From NCBI RefSeq assembly GCF_910592395.1, contig NC_088310.1, positions 15,447,501-15,511,500 of the forward strand: 64,000 nt of DNA, read 5' to 3'. Every line of letters begins with the position of its first letter. Within the stretch, counting starts at the first letter, position 1. The DNA comes from Lineus longissimus (Eukaryota > Nemertea > Pilidiophora > Heteronemertea > Lineidae). The notes under the pieces are model-generated. The model did no database searches. It was not told the DNA's origin and saw only the letters and a program-made list of their open reading frames with translations. Positions 12,270 through 22,899 of the stretch are shown here, piece after piece. The translations under genes were made by a program, and so were the position numbers.

Positions 12270-13114
12270 GTCTGAAGCTGCACTCTTTACGTTGCGCTTT
12301 ATAACAGATGTCGCACGCCGGTGGTTTTACGTCCATGTGAACAGTGATGGCTCAGTCACTGCTCGAGACGGGCCGGGGAAAACCTAACTGGCCTGGTGCT
12401 GCCAAGCTAAAGCGGGCGGTATTTCCCATGGGGTAAAGACCCCTCCCACTGTCATACCCTTAGCATGGTCCACCCCCGAGACGGCCATTAGGGGCAGTAA
12501 TAACCCGATAACCCGATCTACAAGGTAGCGCTGCTTCTCACGTGTAGCCAGGGCGGGCAGCTCACGCCCTTGATAGGTGTTAGTTGGCCAGTGGGAGGAA
12601 GAACCCCTCATGTACTTTCATCTGCCGTTGGATGCTAACTGCCAACACTATTTGACCCATAGCTGGGGGTTGGATTGGTGAGTGCCAGGGCGTGTCCACC
12701 CGCCGGTGGGCCTGCACACTGCAGCTCAGGGGCTCCAACCTGCTCCGAGACCCCACGTAGTTAAGCCTGGGGCCGCGAGGTGCCCAGTTACCGTGAGTTA
12801 CCAGCGAGGAGGTATTACGTGAGTCTGGGTGTGGAGAAGCTATGTACTGGCAGGGAAGACTTACGCACTCGGCTTCCTTTTCGCACCTGCTAGCCAGCGG
12901 CAGGAGCTGTAGGCTGTAAGCGAGAGGCATGTAAAGCAAGGACTAACTACGCTCTACAACATCAGGCAACAGGGAACTACAAACTACTGCACTAGACGCA
13001 TCACACTCACCCTGTGGCACGCCACCAACACACACAATCCAACTCTCCTGAGAAAATCAAAGAAATCGATCAAACCGTTACTTGCCTACAGGGCGTGACG
13101 AAAAATTCTGAGGT
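12270..13114 (-). other. LINE 5' region, no clear ORF1
   Basis: The stretch upstream of the endonuclease has fairly GC-rich sequence and three short minus-strand ORFs (12580-12939, 12384-12611, 12075-12266). The last is rich in Lys, Glu and Gln and overlaps the endonuclease frame. None shows the zinc knuckles or coiled coil expected of an ORF1 protein. I read it as 5' UTR or decayed ORF1. Confidence 0.45.
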
Positions 13115-13214
13115 AAAAAAGGAAGACCCCATCAGGTAAAAAAGGAAGACCCTTGGAAAAAATCATAGAAGGCATTGAAATATTTCCTTTAAATTTCCTA
13201 GGCATGTTGTACTA
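13115..13214. repeat. 100-bp direct repeat, right copy, at LINE 5' end
   Basis: This matches 7601-7700 base for base apart from about six substitutions. It ends with the same GGCATGTTGTACTA, so the two copies lie in the same orientation on either side of the LINE. Confidence 0.75.
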
Positions 13215-13630
13215 GGTCTTACAATAACAAAACGTGCGGCCCATGTTGACGGCGGACCGACGGCACGACGGACGGACGGACAGACAAAATCTGAATAGCT
13301 ATTCTACCAGTTCGCTGACTTTGTCAGCTGAGCTAAAAATGTTCTTGCTTGCTGATGATACACACTTAAGAAATGATTACATAGATACCAATGAATTTGA
13401 CAAATGGTTATGGTGGTTCAGTCTGAGGATGGGAGCATTAACTGCTTTAGCATCATCAACTCTGACTACTTTAGGATATTGTCAGGATAGACAAATATTT
13501 CAAATAATATAAATGGAAAACAATCAGGAGACCCTAACACTAGTAACACATGTGCCCCTGTAACACAAGCGACAGCCAGTGAAAAGCATGAGATAGCAAG
13601 ATCAGGGACAAATTAGCATGGGCAAGAGAG
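13215..13630. repeat. GGAC-rich microsatellite and short gene-free stretch
   Basis: ACGGACGGACGGACAG near 13268-13286 resembles the GGAC tracts at 21990-22056 and 52850-52880. The rest of the stretch to the Harbinger copy has no recognisable coding content. Confidence 0.5.
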
Positions 13631-13632
13631 TA

Positions 13633-14358
13633 AAGGTCTGTGTACACTAGTAAAATATTAGCAACATTTTTACAACATTTCGAGTTGCAACAAAGGTTAC
13701 AAAAATGTTGCGTAGTGTGTACAGAGCAAAACAAATTGTTGCAAAAAATAAATGCAATGCAATTCATTGTTGCATGTTGTAAAAATGTTGCAAACTCTTC
13801 AGCCAATCAGAAATAGGATTTGCGTCATGTGGTCTACCTGAGGTCATGTGACTTGAACAAGCGGCTGGTATAGCAACTCTCAAGTGAGTGTCTTGCTTCG
13901 TAATGGGTGGTGAAACCTTTACAAGAAGTTCTTCGAATGCAGTTTCATCCATTCGCAGGAAGTTTTTGTATGATGGCTTGTCAGTCAGCCGCAACTCCTT
14001 TAACAGGCAGTGATATGCCCCATGATCCACCCTCATTTTGATCCAGGGCCTGGTCCATACTCTCTTTGGTTTATTTCGCCGCCTCTTCCGCCTCTCAACA
14101 ATGACAGCTAAAATTGCTGCAGAAGCACTCAAAACACATCTTCTCTCCTTGGAATCATCCATTTTCCCTCCAAAATACCTATTTTCCCTTTGTTCCCACT
14201 TAAAAGTTTGCAACAATTTACCAACATGTTGTAAAAATGTTGCTAATTTGTTGCTATTTGGTTGCTAGTGTACACAGGGCCTTGAAGGGCTTGTTGCCAA
14301 AATGTTGTAAAATTGCTGGGAAAATGTTACTAATATTTTACTAGTGTACACCCTGCTT
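13633..14358 (-). mobile_element. Truncated PIF/Harbinger element with a doubled right terminus
   Basis: The left end reads AAGGTCTGTGTACACTAG after TA at 13631-13632. A matching inverted terminus ends at about 14283 (reverse complement AAGGCCCTGTGTACACTAG) and a second ends at 14358 (reverse complement AAGCAGGGTGTACACTAG), followed by TA. AACATTTTTACAACAT motifs repeat inside both ends. The element encodes only the first part of a transposase, so it could move only with help from elsewhere. Confidence 0.7.
13764..14216 (-). pseudogene. HARBI1-like transposase, N-terminal fragment
   Basis: After an internal Met at about 14162 the protein is Arg/Lys-rich (ERRKRRRNKPKRVW), then WIKMRVDHGAYHCLLKEL and FLRMDETAFEELL, the typical N-terminal helical region of PIF/Harbinger nucleases before the DDE core. 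It then runs out of homology near AIPAAC and into the element's left terminal repeat. The whole catalytic domain is missing, probably by internal deletion. It differs from the Harbinger transposase at 60-61.7 kb, so two lineages are present. Confidence 0.65.
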
Positions 14359-14512
14359 TAGGTAAAAGGTTTCAAGAATTCAAGCGGTTAAAGAGGGATA
14401 GGACAACATTGCAAAAAACAGAACCTGAACCAGAACCAGAGTATAAAAGGTCTGAAAGGACACCAAATACAACGTTTACGACCTCTCAGACTTCTTCTGG
14501 TGAGAAAGGTAT

Positions 14513-14740
14513 TGTGGCGGGCCGGTTTTAGGCCGGCATTATTCTGCCGCACCCTGTAGCTGCGCACTCTCTGGGAAATCCCTGTACAAGCTTGTGCGAC
14601 TGAGCATGCGCAGGAGGAAGGAGCTAGCGAAGAACGGAGAAATACCGACCTGTGTTGTGTAGCGTTGTTATAAGAATTGCAGAGTAATAAACGAGGATTT
14701 ATCTAAGGGAGTATATGTGTTAAATTACTCAAGGGGCTAG
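14513..14740 (+). repeat. Possible solo LTR
   Basis: The stretch starts TGTGGCGGGCCGG, carries a polyadenylation-like TAATAAA at about 14684 and precedes unrelated sequence. TG starts of this type are common in gypsy LTRs, but no matching partner, target duplication or internal region is visible here, so the call is weak. Confidence 0.25.
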
Positions 14741-15600
14741 TTTAGTCCCGCAAAAGTATTAATTGGGTCTATGTAGCTGGGGTAGGGATCGCCCTTTGCA
14801 TTATTATTTACTTCTACATGTACCCTATGCTTAAGAAAGGGTTGCTTAAGAAACTTAAAACCTGTAGTTAAACCTGAAAGGCAAGAAAAGGCTGAGAGAC
14901 TTAAACATGAAAATAAAACCAACCTTTGTTTCATGGAGTCATTATTCAAACACACTAATCTTAGTTTCAAGTGAAAAATCTAAAACAACTGATCTTCCTC
15001 TGGAATTAATAAGTTTATCATTATCATCAGTGATTTCAAATTTGAGATGATTTTGTAAATTTGTTCACAACTTTATTACAATTCAGTTCGTCTCTCTGGT
15101 TCTTTATCTGGTCACGATCTTCTGCTGGTACAATGCAAAAGATATCAGAAGGTTTATTGTAGTATGGTGTCTTACTTTGGTCAACCAAAGTAGCTCTTAA
15201 AATAAGTTCTGTTCTGTATAAGTTAAGTGGTTTGTTGGATTAGTATTTTCCTTTCTTGGTGAACGTTGCTTGTTAAAAGCCAAACCACTTATTCACCACT
15301 GTGAGTATGTCTTCCCTAACCTCTTTTATGAAAGTGCTTATCTGGACACCTTGTGTGTTTTTCTTAATCTTGATTTGTTCATTTTTGTATCAAATGTTTC
15401 TTCCAGTGAGAAATATTTGTCCTCTGGAAGTTCAATGATAAGGTAATTATTGTTATCACAGTTGATGTCAACATGGCTAATTCCAGCACCCTTAATAAAC
15501 CCTTACCATACTTCACATAACTCACTGAAACTAAAATGTCGTGAGCATTGAAATCTGCATTCAATAATGATTTCTTTTGTTGTGGTAGATTCATTTTCCA
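14737..15600 (-). pseudogene. Possible Polinton-associated ORF remnants
   Basis: Downstream of the PolB relic on the same strand are two short ORFs (15379-15594, 14737-14970) and, between frame changes, a readable stretch HVDINCDNNNYLIIELPED. They are too broken to name. Their place next to PolB suggests other genes of the same element. Confidence 0.3.
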
Positions 15601-15899
15601 AATACCGTTCGCAAACTTTCATGACTTTCTTTTCAAGTATATCTGTTTAAAGTCCAGGAGCAAATAATGTCCTAAATTCATCCATGCACCATTTCCTCTT
15701 GTTTAAGGGCTGCCTTTCTATATTTGAAAGTCGACGAGTGATGAGAAAATGGTGATATCCCTTGGTAGAAAATCACCTGTGCACCAAGAATTGAAAAAGG
15801 ATATCGATTTCAAAGTAATAGATTTTATGTTTAGGTAATACTCAAATGTGGCTTCATTACATTCTTATTCTCTTATTATGAAGTCCATTTCTATTTACT

Positions 15900-17370
15900 T
15901 TATTTACAGTGAAAGGCCTAACTCATTTGAAGTTTGAATCACTGTAACCAATGCATTTTTCATTATCCTTCCCGAATAATAGCGTAGACATTCCATCTTT
16001 TAAGATGAATATCTTGTCATCAAAAGGGCTCAGGCTTTTCTTTTTAACCTCCTCCAAATACATCTGATGCTTTTCTGATCTCAAATAGCGCATTATGTGA
16101 TTAGACGAGTTATTGTTTTCAAGACAGTCAATGTAGTCATCGAATGAGATATCTATCCGAACAACGTTTTTGGCAATTCCCTTCAGTTTCTTTGCTTCTG
16201 AATCGTTTGTTCTGTAAGCATACATCTTACTTCTTATGGTAATAAATTCTATCATCTCTACTCCTCCTAGCTCATCCTTAAAGTAACCTGGCACCTACTT
16301 CTTGCTAGTGCCGTAGAGTGGGTGATCCTTGGGATAGCTGCTGAACTCGAAGTGATCCTTTGACACTTTAAGTTCTCCGGTTAAGTCATCAGTTTTGATC
16401 TTCAGAACGAATGAATCAGTATCCAAATACAGTAGTTCCAGGATATCTTCTCACCAAAGTATGGTTTAAGAACCTCAAAGTAGAATTCATGCATGAAAAA
16501 CTTAGACAATTCCAAGACTGCAGCACCAATGTAAATTGGTTTGTTGAACCTCATGGATGTTCTCTCCATCATAATCGTAGATTTCTTTTCGTCGAACATG
16601 CAAATTTAGGAAAACCTAGGATTGGCCATGAAGCTCTTGGCTCTTTCTCTGTCTGGCACCAATTCAATTTCCATCCTGTTCCTTATGTTCTCACAAGTAT
16701 TACCATAGAAAGAATTGTTCATCAGTTTAAAGTAGACTTTCTCGAAATCCACAGTAGAATCCATCCTTCTTTTAGTGTTAAAATCAATGTATGACACCAA
16801 CCACTTTGACTGCTTGAAACGGATCACAGAATAAATCTTCTTCAATACCATACCTTGCTTTAAGTAAAACTGTAGAATTCTGTAATGCACTATGTAGTTA
16901 ATTTTATCCTTTTGTGTCAGTATCAACTTTTCTACATTAGATCTTTTCTCTCACCCAGTAACTCTCTCTGGTAAGGACTTAATTCATCATCATCGATTTT
17001 AAAAGAGAGATTCAGGACAGAATGGGAAGTCCTTTAAATTTGAACTTGGTATTTTCGGGATAAGCCAAGTCGACCACTAAGAAATAGCCTACTTCACTGT
17101 GCTTAGGAATTCCTAATATCTGTTCTTTAGTAATTGATTCCAGGATCTTCTCTTCAATCATTTCAAAACTACTGTAAGGCTGAGGTTCCATCATAGCCCA
17201 ACCATAAAGGTTATTTGCATCGATGTAGACCAACTTGTGGTGATCATCGGCCTTAACATGTCTTGTTCCCATTATGCCTGAAATGCCTCCTCTTATTTCC
17301 TTTTCAACAGTAAGTAAGATGTTGTAGCCTGTACGAAGTTTGACATTTAATTCAGTGTAATTCAAACCAG
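15900..17370 (-). pseudogene. Protein-primed family B DNA polymerase of Polinton/Maverick type, broken
   Basis: Four ORF pieces on the minus strand are collinear with the C-terminal half of PolB. The first (17012-17365) has YIDANNLYGWAM, which holds the motif A Asp. The second (16606-16926) has KLMNNSFYGN, motif B. The third (16402-16599) has NKPIYIGAAVLELSK and then changes frame. In the new frame motif C reads LDTDSF, near 16430. The fourth (15923-16294) has YFKDELG and ends DDKIFILKDG, the thumb region. An in-frame TAG separates the third and fourth pieces. The exonuclease half is not visible. Such polymerases replicate Polinton/adintovirus-like elements by protein priming; this copy cannot be active. 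Confidence 0.8.
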
Positions 17371-17399
17371 CTTGCCTAGTTCAAGGAAACCTATAGCGA

Positions 17400-19590
17400 A
17401 ATGTTTATAAAAATGGGGAGTCTTGAATGGCCCTGTTAAAACCTAAGGCGGGAATAAGCTTCCATTGATTAAAGCTAGCTGTTTCGAGTTCCCCGAGGTA
17501 GTTTTTTATGTGAACCGGGAATCTGGGTAACATTGCTTAACGTTGGATAACATTACTGACTCCAGCCAATGCACTGCATAAGAGGTAATCACCAATTTAG
17601 TTAGTGTAAAGTGGTACAATAATAGCCCCAGTATAATTATCGACAGCTGCTGATTTTACACATTGATCAGGGTGTTGTAGTAAAGACGCACTGCATTAAG
17701 GCACGCACAGGCTATATTTGTACTGAGGATATAATTGTACCATCTTACCTTAGAAAATCACAAAAGGAAATAAGGCGAACATGGTTACGGCAAGATTAGT
17801 CTACCTGCACCAAATAATAATGGACTCAACTTAAGTCTGATAAGTACTCATTAAAGAACAGAGTTCCCTTTGTAACCTATGCTGATATTGAATCAATAAG
17901 CATACCTGAAAGTACAGCAAATCTCGAACAAGACACTACCAACATGACCAAGAAACTGTTCAAACAGATTGCGTTTGCGTTTGCCTTTCGCCGATCCGAC
18001 TTTCAACACTCCAACAGCTACTTTAGGCAACGCTGATGGCATACACTACAACATTAAGCCTAAAAACACTAAAATACCTCAGACCTGAATTTCCCAAAAA
18101 AACGTCTAAACCAATCACCAAAGCATTAATCTAAAAATCCGACATAGTCAATCTCAAATATTCCTGACTTTTCCACGTCCGGCGGGAGCTAACGCTCCAA
18201 AAAACAACAAAAAACAAACATCACGTAAACACACCTAAGTCAGATATTTTACTAAAAATCCTACACCTATCACACTGCCAACCTACAGAACACATTACCC
18301 TCGCAATCCACCTCTGCATACAGAAGATCACATCACTCTATACGGCTTACTGGACTTTGCGCAATATTTCGCCAAAAAAGTATTCTACGCAACGGTCCCT
18401 AGGTGACTTTTCCTGTTCATAATACACAGCCAGTCCATCCTAGATCGTGGTTACATGGGGAGTAATCGTTGTAAAATTAGGCCAAACGCAAAGACAGTTA
18501 ACCCGGGTATCACAATGTTTACGATGCCAACAAGCCGTGTAAGTCATTATCGGCATTTTTTTCATTGAACATTTGCGGGTACAGCGTCACAGGGAGCAGC
18601 ATTGAACGGTAAACAGGTTCACATCATATTCAGACAACGGCTTGTAATGGCCATACAGGAAACGATTTGTATCAAAAACCGACGATCACAACTATTCGCT
18701 TGCTGAGAGTATACATTACGCGCATACATTACATTCAGACATTTGAGCTTCCAAGCTTTGAAAAATAACAGGTCATGTGCGAATTTGGCATGTAATTTTG
18801 GTAATTTACGTGAGTACATTTTCAACCCCGAAAAGTGTGAAGTGAAGTGAACCTTTTATTGACGCATCTCTTTCGTTGGAGCACCAACTCCCCCTAGTGG
18901 GTTGGATGTGGCAGTTATTAATTCGCTGGCGGTTATTAACCGCAAGGACGCCGTTCCCACCGTTGGTATAAAGCTATGGGTGTGGTTAGCAACCAAAAGC
19001 CATACCATACTGAGTTTGCCTATGGTCACGCACCTGTCTTAGTTTGAGATCATTGCGTGGTTGAATACCAGTTGAATGGTATTTTCCATTTTTCTTAAAT
19101 TGAGAATAAGGTGTGCTTATAATGAAGAAAATGATGAAGTTTCAGTTCAATTGGCTTACTTATGTGGTTTTGAGGCTCCATGCAACCAGTCGTGGTGAAA
19201 AAGCTGACTCGCGGGTAAAAAGTCGTCAAAATCCCCCCTAACTTCAGACCCATGCATAACGAAAATTTCATGGTTTGACAGGCTAGGATAGGTCTATTTG
19301 GCTTTGAAAGCGTTCCTGCCGGATTATGTGTCGGAAAAAGTAATGAGCATGTAGAAGGTGAGGTTTTAAAGGGAAAACGGCTTAAAACTTTATTACAGGT
19401 ACGTGGCCTCCAGAAAAAGCTTACCAAAACGGCTTGAATTACCATTCTAAATTATTCCAAACATATAAAAAGACGATATATAGCAGCGCTATGTGACCCT
19501 GGAAGCTCCCTTGTGTCCCTCACTCTTATAAGATCCTCCCTGTAAAGCTTGCATTTGTCGGTTCGAGTACTGCGAGCAAACGAAGCGAGG
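17400..19590. other. Gene-free stretch
   Basis: Short ORFs on the minus strand (18619-18825, 19095-19445, 19452-19643) have no recognisable motifs or splice context. I see no tRNA, TIR or LTR signature. Confidence 0.55.
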
Positions 19591-19595
19591 AAAAA

Positions 19596-19736
19596 ATGGC
19601 GGCTGAAAACGTTCACCGTCTGCCTAATTTTAGCGCTCCTCATTGGTGGATCGTTTTACCAATTGCTCTTTCTCAGATTGTGCCAATCTTGACACTAGAT
19701 GCGCTGATTTCGTTCCTTACAACACCTCTAGAACTA
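19596..19736 (+). CDS. Possible first coding exon of a small membrane protein
   Basis: AAAAAATGG gives a strong start context for MAAENVHRLPNF, followed by a hydrophobic stretch (WWIVLPIALSQIVPILTL) that could span a membrane, and the frame meets GTAAGT at 19737, a consensus splice donor. A possible 35-base second exon at 19855-19889 lies between TTTGCAG and GTAAGT. No further exon could be traced and no family is recognised. It lies upstream of the KY-like exon on the same strand, but no frame link was found. Confidence 0.3.
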
Positions 19737-21314
19737 GTAAGTTGCTATCATCTTGAAAAAAGGTACCGCGGATGTAGGTCAGGAAAGAATCTTTCTTATT
19801 GCTGCTAGGCTATTGCATCACCACAAACCCTGCGATGTTCCGCGTTGCGTTTGCAGTTCTCCGTACAATCATCTTCAAATCAACTAGTAAGTGTCAATTT
19901 TTATCTATAAAAATCATATTTTGTTATTCATTAACAAAATAAAACATTTTATTAGAGAAAGTAGCACTAATTCGACCTGAATAAGATTTACAGTATGAAC
20001 TGGCGACACAGTTTATGACGTAGGATTGTCAAAACCCTGAATCTCAGGATGCTGACATCCAAGATGGTGGCAATTGATCAATTCCAGTGACTGAATGTTT
20101 TTATTTCGGCACTGGGGCGAGTTCGAGATTGCGCGCATCTGATTGTTCCGGCTTTATAACTATTTTTTTTTACTACATTTAATTCAGAAAAACTGATAGG
20201 TAGTTATTTTTACTACTTTTTTACTACTCAAACAAGAGCAACACAAAGCGTGGCAAATCCCACCGAACGAGTCGCGAATAGTGTATAGTAATTTTCATTG
20301 TTGTCTGATAATACTTTTGGAAGAAAGGGAATATATGACTGCTTATGGTGGAGTAATGAAGAGAATTGGAGATTTGAAAATGGGTAGTGGTTTAGTTCTA
20401 GAGGGTACAATTTGATGTAATTGGCTGAGGTGTGGTATATTTTAATGAATAATCAAGAATGAGAAAGATGAAGAATATTTATATATAAGCAATAGTACTT
20501 TATTATGTAATGAAGTCAATATGTTGTCATTTCGATGGCATGGCAGATTTGGTAAATATAGTTTACTGACCTCAAAGTGTTAAGGAGATGACAGTACTTA
20601 TTCCCGAAATTTGGCAGAAGGAGATAGAATAAAGTGAGGAGAAGGAAATTGGATTCTAAGAATTAAGTAAGGAGAAGGAAATCGGATTCTAAGAATTAAA
20701 CATGGTTAAATATTAGTTGTGACATTATTTCAAATGTACACTTTATTCTCTGTCCGGCATGCACCACGTGGAGGTATTGCCGCCCCGATGTAATTTCTTT
20801 TTAGCTTCAAGATTGGATATACCAAAATGGGACAAGTCAACATGGATTATCATAGTGTGTTGCCTTCAAATACGAAGTACAATGTTTCGTGCTTAATTGC
20901 CATGCACGAAATTACATCGGTTGGATGAATAGCACAAATGTAATGGAGATTTAATCAAAAAATGAGATTTCCCAATAATTTCTGCTGTGACTGTGATGAA
21001 GTGAACACACATTTTAATTATTAGTGAATAAATGGAATAGTTGTTCATCAAATGACCTTGCATAGAAAATTTGTGATATTCACCCGCATGCCATCACCTA
21101 CATGTACACCAAAAATGGGAAAAATTACCTACCTTTGTATTGTAGTCAAGCAGGGCTACTTTCACATATTAATGATGAAAAGGAGTACTCTAAACGAAAC
21201 TAATAACCTGATCTGTTATACTTTAGTAATGCAGCATGACAATTCTGCTTCGCAACAAATGTGACAATTAATACGTCACCCTATCAAAAGAAAAAGAAAA
21301 AAGAAACACCTCTT

Positions 21315-21975
21315 TGGAAAGAAACACCACCACGCGACACACCTTTGGCCCCCAATATATCAACCCATCAAATATGATCCGAATATCTGCCACCGTTTAG
21401 GAGATATGGACCAGAAGGGTTTTCAGGGGGAAGGTCATACTCCAAGGTCAAAGGACAGGGTGATGATTCTACCAGGGGACACACCTTTGGCCCCAAATAC
21501 ATTAACCCACCTAATATCTGTCACCGTTTAGGAGATATGGACCGGAAGGGATTTCAGGGGTCAAGGTCATTACTCCAAGGTCAAAGGGCGACGATTTCAC
21601 CACGCGACAAACCCCTGACCTGCAATACATGAACCTACCAAATAAGATCCCGCTTACTGCTACCATTTAGGAAATATGGGCCGGAAGAAATTTCAGGGGT
21701 GAAGGTCATTACTCCAAGGTCAAAGGTCACAGGACAACAATTCTGCCAGCCGGCACACCTTTGGCCCACAACACATCAACCCACCAAATATGATCTGGAT
21801 ATTTGCCACCGTTTAGGAGATATGGACCAGAAGGGATTTCAGGAGTCAAGTCATTACTCCAAGGTCAAAGGTCACAGGGCTATGAATCCACCATGCGACA
21901 TACCTTTGGCCCCCAATACATCAACCCCTCAAATATGACCTGGATATCTACCACCATTTAGAAGATATGGTCTGG
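21315..21975 (+). repeat. Tandem array, about 145-bp unit, carrying AGGTCA motifs
   Basis: About five diverged copies. The best conserved unit parts are ATTACTCCAAGGTCAAAGGT and GATATGGACCAGAAGGG. AAGGTCAAAGGTCA is a direct repeat of AGGTCA spaced by one base, the classical DR1 nuclear-receptor site, intact in at least the copies near 21715 and 21860. Confidence 0.8.
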
Positions 21976-22064
21976 AGGAGATTTGCTGACGGACCGACGG
22001 AAGGACGGACGGACGGCCAGGCGGCCCGACAGATGGATGGACGGAAGGACGGACGGTAATGCTA

Positions 22065-22098
22065 TATCCCACCGAACATATGTTCGTTCGGTGGGATA
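22065..22098. repeat. Terminal hairpin, 13-bp arms
   Basis: TATCCCACCGAAC (22065-22077) pairs perfectly with GTTCGGTGGGATA (22086-22098) across an 8-base loop, at the right end of the tandem-repeat element. A terminal hairpin of this kind is reminiscent of Helitron ends, though the CTRR end is not evident. Confidence 0.75.
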
Positions 22099-22263
22099 AT
22101 TAGTTAACAATTTACTACTTAATTTTAAGAGTGTACCGAAAGAAAGGCTATATTTCTGGTTTTTTGAAGTAATCTGTCTTTGATGTATCTCTTTATGATT
22201 ATCATGTATATACCGCGTTCATCAATTAAGTGTCCGCTAAAGCAGATCCACATTTACTTGCAG

Positions 22264-22499
22264 GCTCCAATCAAGCTGAAATTTGATCTACTGGGCCTGG
22301 TCTACTATTTAGTTTCACCATATGACGACAACATCGAGAAAGTAAGGAGCATATTCCGATGGGTGACACGCAACGTGACCTATGATGTCGAAGGCTTCTT
22401 TAGCGGCAAGGCAGCCCCAGATGAATCGTACCTGAAAGTTCTTAGTACATCAAAAGCCACATGTAAGGGATATTGTAAGCTATTTTCGGAGATGTGTAG
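22264..22499 (+). CDS. KY/hillarin-like transglutaminase-like protein, internal exon with catalytic Cys
   Basis: The exon is bounded by TTGCAG at 22258-22263 and GTAAGT from 22500. It reads APIKLKFDLLGLVYYL, then EKVRSIFRWVTRNVTYD and SKATCKGYCKLFSEMC. This is the first half of the transglutaminase-like core; the Cys in ATCKGY is the expected nucleophile. It ends in phase 2 and joins exactly to the exon at 42889, restoring an AGG Arg codon and the family order. KY proteins are muscle/cytoskeletal peptidase-like proteins that bind filamin in vertebrates; hillarin is the fly relative. Exons upstream (N terminus) were not found in the window. The intron that follows is 20.4 kb and filled with transposons. 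Confidence 0.85.
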
Positions 22500-22760
22500 G
22501 TAAGTGGAAAAAAGCTACAGATTGTTGATTAAAAATATTGCCATTTTAGGCATGTTAAAGCTGAACTGCATGCACAAAACCAGAGCGTCCCATGCGGCAA
22601 TAGTAAGAAATTCAAATGATGGAAAGGTCCTTCTGAATACGGCCTGAAACATGATAGACCTCCAATGCTTCGATGCGCTCGATTTCACAAACCAGCAAGC
22701 CACAGGACGATGCGGACAGTCTCGGAGAATAATGGAAGAGAAAAAAAATCAAAATATTCA
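22500..22760. other. Start of the 20.4-kb KY intron
   Basis: No coding content is seen. The intron runs to 42888 and contains all elements listed between these points. Confidence 0.7.
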
Positions 22761-22828
22761 CCAGGGATTCGAACCCGGGAACTCGGGCTCAGAATACGAG
22801 CGCTCTTACTGTCTGAGCTAGGGGGCTT
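22761..22828 (-). repeat. tRNA-like sequence, probably a SINE head or tRNA pseudogene
   Basis: On the minus strand, TAGCTCAGACAGTAAGAGC forms a D-arm (box A-like) and GGGTTCGAATCCC a T-loop (box B), with an anticodon-type hairpin between. The acceptor ends do not pair and the anticodon loop has an odd base after the anticodon, so it is not a working tRNA. A and B boxes for RNA polymerase III are present, as in tRNA-derived SINEs. Confidence 0.55.
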
Positions 22829-22899
22829 TCTTGTGAATTGCTGCCAGCAAATATATCTTATATGAATGGCGATTATGCTTTATTTTTGAGAGATGAACC

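Larger units (their letters stand above)
7701..13114 (-). mobile_element. APE-type non-LTR retrotransposon (LINE) with RNase H, I-clade-like, degenerate
   Basis: On the minus strand, in order, the element carries an upstream region (about 13114-12270), an apurinic-type endonuclease, a reverse transcriptase, an RNase H and a short C-terminal part, ending in a CAGAAA repeat tail at 7701-7720. Endonuclease plus RT plus RNase H in this order is typical of the I/R1/LOA-type LINE groups; the exact clade cannot be settled by eye. It is broken by frame changes and by an 878-bp insertion at 9160-10037. Direct 100-bp repeats flank both ends. Confidence 0.85.
20257..22098. mobile_element. Tandem-repeat element with ATCCCACCGAACGA inverted ends
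   Basis: ATCCCACCGAACGA at about 20258 recurs in inverse at 22084-22097. Inside, units of about 145 bp repeat roughly five times from 21315 to 21975, each with ACACCTTTGGCCC, a GATATGGACC stretch and CCAAGGTCAAAGGTCA. The array is followed by a GGAC-rich tract (21990-22056) and a terminal hairpin at 22065-22098. There is no coding content. Non-autonomous elements with tandem-repeat cores are known in molluscs and other invertebrates; the family here is not identified. Confidence 0.55.

Noticed and set aside
22761-22828. Functional tRNA gene on the minus strand
   Set aside because: D- and T-arms are present, but the acceptor stem does not pair and the anticodon loop is abnormal, so it is called a tRNA-derived repeat.
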